Below, piece after piece: positions 59,733 to 64,000 of a DNA stretch of 64,000 nt. The position numbers were made by a program, and so were the translations under genes. How positions within the stretch are numbered: position 1 is the first letter of the stretch; each line of letters opens with the position of its first letter. The stretch covers positions 868,001-932,000 of the forward strand of contig JACJZJ010000001.1 of assembly GCA_020635675.1 (NCBI GenBank), given 5' to 3'. The stretch comes from Flavobacteriales bacterium. Its GTDB lineage: Bacteria; Bacteroidota; Bacteroidia; Flavobacteriales_F; PHOS-HE28. A model generated the notes under the pieces. The model ran no database searches and had not been told where the DNA came from. It saw nothing but the letters and a program-made list of their open reading frames with translations.

Positions 59733-60223
59733 ACACGGTCCCTCGACCCCAATTCCACGGAAATGTGCTCCTGCAGGTTCGTGCTCAACGTGAGCCCCAC
59801 GATATCCGCACGAATAGGGAAGGTGCGATGGCGACGGTCGACAAGGACCACCGTGGTGACGCGCTTTGGTTTCGCCCCGACGAGAAAGGCGGCGGCATGC
59901 ATCAAGGTGCGGCCGCTCATCAGCACGTCGTCCACGAGAACGACCACCTGCCCGTCCAGGCGATCCAGGGAGGCATTGAGCCGCACCGGTGCGGCATGCG
60001 GATCGTCCTTGTCGAGCGTGATCGTCAGCAGTTCCACCTTCAGTTCGGCGATGCCCGTGAGCATTCCTGCCAGGCGCTCGGCCAGTTTCGCGCCGCGCTT
60101 GGCCACACCGACCATCACGATCCCCTTCTCGGCGAAATGTTCCTCGTGCAATTGGTGGGCGATACGCTCCAGCTTGCGCCGGACCTGCTCATGATCGAGG
60201 ATGATGGTGGGCGATGCGCTCAT
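59720..60223 (-). CDS. PyrR-like phosphoribosyltransferase (second in window)
   Basis: 167 aa. The PRPP loop is VVVLVDDVLMSGRTLMHA; VMVGVAKRGAKLAERLAG and VLVDRRHRTFPIRADIVG match PyrR/Hpt-type enzymes, but the sequence differs clearly from the pyrR-pyrB operon copy (41845-42441). It is convergent with shikimate kinase rather than in a pyr operon. A purine or other salvage role is possible. Confidence 0.85.
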   Translation of the reverse strand: MSASPTIILDHEQVRRKLERIAHQLHEEHFAEKGIVMVGVAKRGAKLAERLAGMLTGIAELKVELLTITLDKDDPHAAPVRLNASLDRLDGQVVVLVDDVLMSGRTLMHAAAFLVGAKPKRVTTVVLVDRRHRTFPIRADIVGLTLSTNLQEHISVELGSRDRVHLS

Positions 60224-60242
60224 CGCGGACGAAGTTCGGCGA

Positions 60243-61499
60243 TCAGGGGATCATCAGGTGGCCGGCGCATGGCATTCCCGATGTCGGGGTCGCGCGGTAG
60301 AGGATCGTCGTGGGATGCATGCGAACGGGCAGGTGGTAGGGGACCCCGGCAGTGGTATTGAATCGCGCCAGCATGCGGCCGTCGGCGAGCCAGACATCGA
60401 TCGTTGCGGCCTGGTCCGTGATCACCTGGAACACACCGTCACGGGCGGTGAACAGGTCCTTTTGCATGAGGCCCTCATCGATGGACACGGCATTGACCGT
60501 GATCGCCAGCGCAACGGTGTCCGTCCTTCCGCACGCGTCGATGCACACATAGGTCACGTCGTACCCCCCGGGGGCCGCATAGGCATGCAGGGGCGTGGCG
60601 TCCGTGCTTTCGTCGCCATCACCGAACCACCAGTGGTGCGATACGGCCCCGGAGGAATTCTGGTCGAAGGCGACCTGCAGGCCGCCAAGGTCCGACCACG
60701 TGGCGACCGCCTGTGGGTCGTTCACACCGATGTTCCAGTTCGTCAGACTGTCGAGCACCAGGTCGGAGGCCACCATGCGCAGGGTCGCGGCCGTTGCGCT
60801 GTCCAGTTGCGCGGAATAGGTCGAAGCGATGCAACTCTTCCGCAGCATCGTGGCGTACATCGTGCACGCGGCCAGATACGTTCCGGCGGGGGAGGGGTGG
60901 CTGCCGTCCGCAGCATAGAGGTCGATCGGCGGCCACGCATCGCGCACCATCTTCCATGCGGTGCCGACGGGTGCACAGAAGGCGTCGTTGTCCACGGCCA
61001 TTTGCAGATAGCGCTCGCGCAGCAAAGCCTGCATGCCGCTGTAGGTGCAGACGGGCGGCCAGTTGGGGCAGTTCAACGCATCGCCGTTCTCACGCCCCCA
61101 CGTCATGTAGAACACCACCTCGCTGCAGATGTCGCTCGCCCGGACCGAATCCACCAGCGCGGCGGCGAAAGGATAGCAGTCCGTCTGCACCTGTGCCATG
61201 GGGAAGGACGGGATCTGGCTCTGTTCCTGGAGCACGACGAAGTCCCACGCCTGTGAGGCGATCAGGTTCAGCGTTGGCGGGTAGGAGGCGTGCTGCTGCA
61301 GGGTGTAGCCGCCGGGTGCGGACATCGCGGCGATGATCGTATCCCCCATCGAGAGGGCCAATTGCGCCAGGGTGTTCGGCAGATCGTTCACATAAGTGTA
61401 ACTGTTGCCGATGAAAAGCACGCGCCTCTCCTGTGCGCCCGCATCGGGAGCTGCGAACATCAGCGCAAGAAGCAGGAGGTACGAACGGGAACGGATCAT
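60243..61499 (-). CDS. Secreted SGNH-hydrolase-like protein with PKD domain
   Basis: 418 aa from the ATG at 61499 (signal peptide MIRSRSYLLLLALMFAAPDAGA). Residues of about 23-245 show an SGNH fold: block I VLFIGNSYTYVNDLP with Ser in GNS, and the Asp/His pair in ADGSHPSPAGTYLAA. A PKD domain follows (about 270-335, HHWWFGDGDESTD ... YDVTYVCID), then a degenerate T9SS-like tail. Probably an extracellular esterase acting on polysaccharide side groups, but the substrate is unknown. Confidence 0.75.
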   Translation of the reverse strand: MIRSRSYLLLLALMFAAPDAGAQERRVLFIGNSYTYVNDLPNTLAQLALSMGDTIIAAMSAPGGYTLQQHASYPPTLNLIASQAWDFVVLQEQSQIPSFPMAQVQTDCYPFAAALVDSVRASDICSEVVFYMTWGRENGDALNCPNWPPVCTYSGMQALLRERYLQMAVDNDAFCAPVGTAWKMVRDAWPPIDLYAADGSHPSPAGTYLAACTMYATMLRKSCIASTYSAQLDSATAATLRMVASDLVLDSLTNWNIGVNDPQAVATWSDLGGLQVAFDQNSSGAVSHHWWFGDGDESTDATPLHAYAAPGGYDVTYVCIDACGRTDTVALAITVNAVSIDEGLMQKDLFTARDGVFQVITDQAATIDVWLADGRMLARFNTTAGVPYHLPVRMHPTTILYRATPTSGMPCAGHLMIP

Positions 61500-61552
61500 G
61501 CCGCGAAGTTCGGGTGCCAACCGGAAAGCCCGTCTAGCCTTTCCTTTGCACG

Positions 61553-62275
61553 ATGCAGATCGTACTGTTCGCCTCGCTGCTGTTGGTGGCGGAGGTCATC
61601 GGCACGATCGGTGGGTTCGGATCGTCGATGCTGGTGATGCCCATCGCCACCGCCTTCATGCCCTTCGAGAAGGCCCTGGGGTTGACGGCCATCTTCCACG
61701 TCCTCAGCAATGCGGCGAAGATGGTCCTGTTCCGGGAGGGCTTCTCCCGCCGGCTGATCCTGTGGATGGGCGTTCCCGCCGTGATCGGTGTGGTGATCGG
61801 GGCACGTGCGGCCAGCTATCTCTCCCATGATCTGCTGCGCGTGATGCTCGGCATCCTGCTGGTGGTGATGGCCCTTTTCCTGCTGCTTGCTCCGTGGTGG
61901 AGGCTTCGTGCCGATCGGCGCGCCGCGATCTGGGGGGGTGCCATTTCCGGTTCCGTGGCCGGTGTGGTGGGTACCGGCGGTGCGATCAGGGGCCTCGTCC
62001 TCTCGGCGTTCGGGCTGGAGAAGAGCATGTTCATCGCCACGTCGGCGTGGATCGACATGGGAGTGGACCTCAGCCGTTCCGTGGTGTACTTCCTCCAGGG
62101 CTTCGTGGAGGAGCGCACCTGGACCTATCTGCCGCTTTTGGCGATGATCGGGTTCACGGGGACCTGGATGGGCAAACGCATCCTGGTGCACGTGCCGCAG
62201 GAGCGGTTCCGCGGACTGGTCCTGGGCCTCGTGCTCGTGGTGGGCGCCTATCTGCTCGCGCAGCCCTTCCTGTGA
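61553..62275 (+). CDS. TauE/SafE family sulfite/organic-acid exporter
   Basis: 240 aa with about eight spans. The duplicated family motif shows as VIGTIGGFGSSMLVMPIA at the N-terminus and SGSVAGVVGTGGAIRGLVLSAFG in the second half. Members export sulfite, sulfoacetate or similar anions; substrate unknown here. The stop codon abuts the stop of the convergent DUF1801 gene with no intervening bases. Confidence 0.9.
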   Translation: MQIVLFASLLLVAEVIGTIGGFGSSMLVMPIATAFMPFEKALGLTAIFHVLSNAAKMVLFREGFSRRLILWMGVPAVIGVVIGARAASYLSHDLLRVMLGILLVVMALFLLLAPWWRLRADRRAAIWGGAISGSVAGVVGTGGAIRGLVLSAFGLEKSMFIATSAWIDMGVDLSRSVVYFLQGFVEERTWTYLPLLAMIGFTGTWMGKRILVHVPQERFRGLVLGLVLVVGAYLLAQPFL

Positions 62276-62671
62276 TCAGTTGCGCGATCGTGCGCTCGCC
62301 GGATCGTAGAACCTGCTGTCGGGGAATTTGCTGCCGGTGTACTTCAGGATGCGCTCGAACAGGATGAGGGTCTCCTCCTCCAGCCTGCGGAAACGGATGC
62401 AGGAGCGCCCCCGGTCATAGGCCTTCAGGTCCTTGTTGAAGGCGTTCAGAAGGTCGTGGGGCATGATGTACAGGGCCATGAAGTTCTTCTGGTTCCCCAC
62501 CGCGCAGAAGGCCTGGCCGTCCAGGTGATAGGTGGGCATGCCGTTGGTCAGGTCCTCGGTGGCCTTGGGCCAGATCTGACGTACCATGCGACAGAGCTTG
62601 GCGACGGCCCTGCTCCGGTCCTCCGGCAATGCCGCGAGGTACTCCTTGACGTTGTCGGCCTCGATCTTCAT
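62276..62671 (-). CDS. DUF1801 (YdhG-like) protein
   Basis: 131 aa. KEYLAALPEDRSRAVAKLCRMVRQIWPKATEDLTNGMPTYHLDGQAFCAVGNQKNFMALYIMP is the family core (positions about 9-73), ending with RFRRLEEETLILFERILKYTG. Small soluble alpha/beta proteins of unknown biochemical role. Confidence 0.85.
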   Translation of the reverse strand: MKIEADNVKEYLAALPEDRSRAVAKLCRMVRQIWPKATEDLTNGMPTYHLDGQAFCAVGNQKNFMALYIMPHDLLNAFNKDLKAYDRGRSCIRFRRLEEETLILFERILKYTGSKFPDSRFYDPASARSRN

Positions 62672-62724
62672 CCTTTCCGGCGAAAGGGGCGTGAAGTTCG
62701 CATTTTCCGATCAGCCGTGCGCGA

Positions 62725-63309
62725 TCACGACTTCACCGCCTCGATCCAAAGCTCACGCCCCGCGCGTGGTGGTATGGAGTTGTAACAGCGTTCGAGCCGG
62801 ACATCCGGAAAATGCGGATGGAACGAACGGATGTATTCGTCGCGATCACCACCGAAGGGCGGTCGGTCCGTGTTCAGGGGATCGTCGAACAGGACGCCGA
62901 CCAGACGACCTCCGGGAGCGAGCAGATCATGCATCTTCTCCACGTAGCGCTCACGCAGTAGCGGATCGAGCGCACAGAAGAAGGTCTGCTCGATGATGCG
63001 GTCGAAGGCGCCTTCCAGTGCGAAGAAGTCGCCCTGGACGAGATGGTCCTGTGGAAAGTCGGGGCACCGCTCCATCAGATCACGGAACGGCGAAGGCGCC
63101 AGATCGATGACCGTCACCTTCCCGAAGCCCGCCCGATGCAGGTACTCCGCTTCATACGACCGACCGCCGCCGGGGATCAGGATGCGCAGGTCGCGATCGG
63201 TCAGTTGGTCGAAGTAGGCCTTGAGCGGATCGCTGATGCGGCCGATGTCCCAGCCGGTCTCATGGTCCGAGTACCGACCCTCCCAGAAATCTTGATCGAG
63301 CGCCTTCAT
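62725..63309 (-). CDS. TPMT-family SAM-dependent methyltransferase
   Basis: 194 aa. Starts FWEGRYSDHETGWDIGRISDPL, then motif I ILIPGGGRSYEAEYLHRAG and IEQTFFCALDPLLRERYVEKMHDLLAPGG, all typical of the thiopurine S-methyltransferase family. In bacteria related enzymes methylate selenium, tellurium, arsenic or thiol compounds. Its start overlaps the stop end of rlmD by 4 bp, so it is translated behind that gene. Confidence 0.9.
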   Translation of the reverse strand: MKALDQDFWEGRYSDHETGWDIGRISDPLKAYFDQLTDRDLRILIPGGGRSYEAEYLHRAGFGKVTVIDLAPSPFRDLMERCPDFPQDHLVQGDFFALEGAFDRIIEQTFFCALDPLLRERYVEKMHDLLAPGGRLVGVLFDDPLNTDRPPFGGDRDEYIRSFHPHFPDVRLERCYNSIPPRAGRELWIEAVKS

Positions 63310-64000
63310 TGTTCGATCCGTTCCAACCGCACGATGTTCTCCACGTGGAAGGTGTGCGGGAACATGTCCACGGGTTGCACGGCGGTGATGGTGTACTTGT
63401 CCTTCAACAGCGACAGGTCGCGGGCCTGCGTGGCGGGATTGCAGCTCACGTACACGATGCGGTCGGGTGCCATGGCGTTCAGCGCACGCACCACATCCTC
63501 ATGCATGCCCGCGCGCGGCGGATCGGTCACCACCACATCGGGACGTCCGTTCACGGTGGTGAAGTCCGGCGTCAGCAGGTCCTTCAGGTCGCCGGAGAAG
63601 AACCGGGTGTTGTCGATCCCGTTCAGCGCGGCGTTCGCTTCGGCATCGCCCACCGCCTCCGGTACGATCTCCAGACCGACGAGTGAACGGCAATGGCGCG
63701 CGAGGAAGAGCGTGATGCTGCCGGCACCGCAGTAGAGGTCGTACACGTGCTCCCCGCCGCTGAGCCCGCTTAGCTCCCGCACGCGGCGGTACATCACCAG
63801 GGCCTGCTCGGGATTGGTCTGGAAGAAGGTCTTGGGCCCGATGCGGAACCGCAGGGCCGGGTGATCATCGTCGGGCAGTACTTCCACCAGGTGATCCCGC
63901 CCGCGATGCACATGCACGTCAAGGTCCCAGATCGTGTCGTTCTTCTTCGGGTTGATCGTCCACAGCACGGAGGTGGTCTCCGGGAAGCGATCGGTGAAGG
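63306..64000 (-). CDS. rlmD: 23S rRNA (uracil-C5)-methyltransferase RlmD/TrmA family, C-terminal part (runs off the window)
   Basis: At least 231 codons; the frame stays open through 64000 (FTDRFPETTSVLWTINPKKNDTI is read from the edge inward), so the N-terminal TRAM domain lies outside. Visible: FFQTNPEQALVMY, SAM motif HVYDLYCGAGSITLFLA, catalytic-site VVTDPPRAGMHEDV, and YVSCNPATQARDLSLL with the nucleophilic cysteine. It methylates a uracil at C5 in 23S rRNA; RlmD versus other family members is inferred. Confidence 0.9.
   Translation of the reverse strand, partial: FTDRFPETTSVLWTINPKKNDTIWDLDVHVHRGRDHLVEVLPDDDHPALRFRIGPKTFFQTNPEQALVMYRRVRELSGLSGGEHVYDLYCGAGSITLFLARHCRSLVGLEIVPEAVGDAEANAALNGIDNTRFFSGDLKDLLTPDFTTVNGRPDVVVTDPPRAGMHEDVVRALNAMAPDRIVYVSCNPATQARDLSLLKDKYTITAVQPVDMFPHTFHVENIVRLERIEQ

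Noticed and set aside
1..64000. CRISPR array, prophage, insertion sequence or defence island
   Set aside because: No regularly spaced repeats, transposase, integrase, phage structural genes or recognised defence genes are present; the tail-fibre-like gene stands among secreted-protein genes.

Overview
The window is a GC-rich chromosomal segment of a member of the Bacteroidota, most likely order Flavobacteriales and probably an uncultured environmental lineage. The evidence is PorQ of the type IX secretion system (T9SS) beside cmk, several secreted proteins with T9SS-type C-terminal domains, a SusC-like TonB receptor with a carboxypeptidase-regulatory N-terminus, bacillithiol synthesis (BshA), a GlmU-family sugar nucleotidyltransferase, and many perfect copies of the Bacteroidota -7 promoter element TAnnTTTG. 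The high GC is unusual for the phylum. Genes are tightly packed on both strands with many stop-to-stop overlaps. No phage, insertion sequence, CRISPR array or rRNA operon is visible.

Layout. 1-4.2 kb: N-terminal end of a Crp/Fnr-like regulator, a four-helix-bundle protein, PaaZ and a pirin. 4.2-12.4 kb: secreted-protein region (dockerin-like-tailed protein, beta-helix T9SS cargo, long tail-fibre-like protein, another T9SS cargo) with a VOC protein and a GNAT enzyme inside it. 12.4-22.5 kb: DUF3667 membrane protein, lipoprotein prolyl oligopeptidase, sensor kinases, a NYN/cold-shock RNase candidate, a two-response-regulator plus kinase operon, and a coupled NqrB/RnfD-like plus DUF2330 pair. 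22.5-31.9 kb: Kef-type antiporter facing a small potassium-channel-like protein, DUF1003, PaaY-like protein, phosphate transporter operon (DUF47-pit), GlmU-family protein and Lon. 32-36.4 kb: beta-helix lipoprotein and TonB receptor. 36.6-47.2 kb: porQ-cmk, ispH and rpsA (divergent), pyrR-pyrB, STAS protein, T9SS cargo, RNase Z, a LuxR-type regulator behind a Fur-like operator, and an N-acetylglucosamine-kinase-like ATPase. 47-56.8 kb: multi-span membrane patatin, histidine degradation genes (ftcD fusion, hutI) around a CPBP protease, bshA, CoA-transferase, OsmC. 56.9-64 kb: tRNA-Leu(GAG), tRNA-Lys(TTT), shikimate kinase, a second PyrR-like phosphoribosyltransferase, SGNH-PKD protein, TauE/SafE, methyltransferases and partial rlmD.

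How the parts work together. The most interesting regulatory signal is a set of 11-bp-spaced GTTAAG repeats in front of the phosphate transporter operon, the beta-helix lipoprotein and the TonB receptor. This suggests one phosphate-type regulon joining outer-membrane uptake to inner-membrane phosphate transport. A second clear operator is a perfect 19-bp Fur-like palindrome between the -7 element and the start codon of an orphan NarL-type regulator. The secreted proteins are probable clients of the T9SS to which PorQ belongs. Most remaining genes are housekeeping or catabolic.
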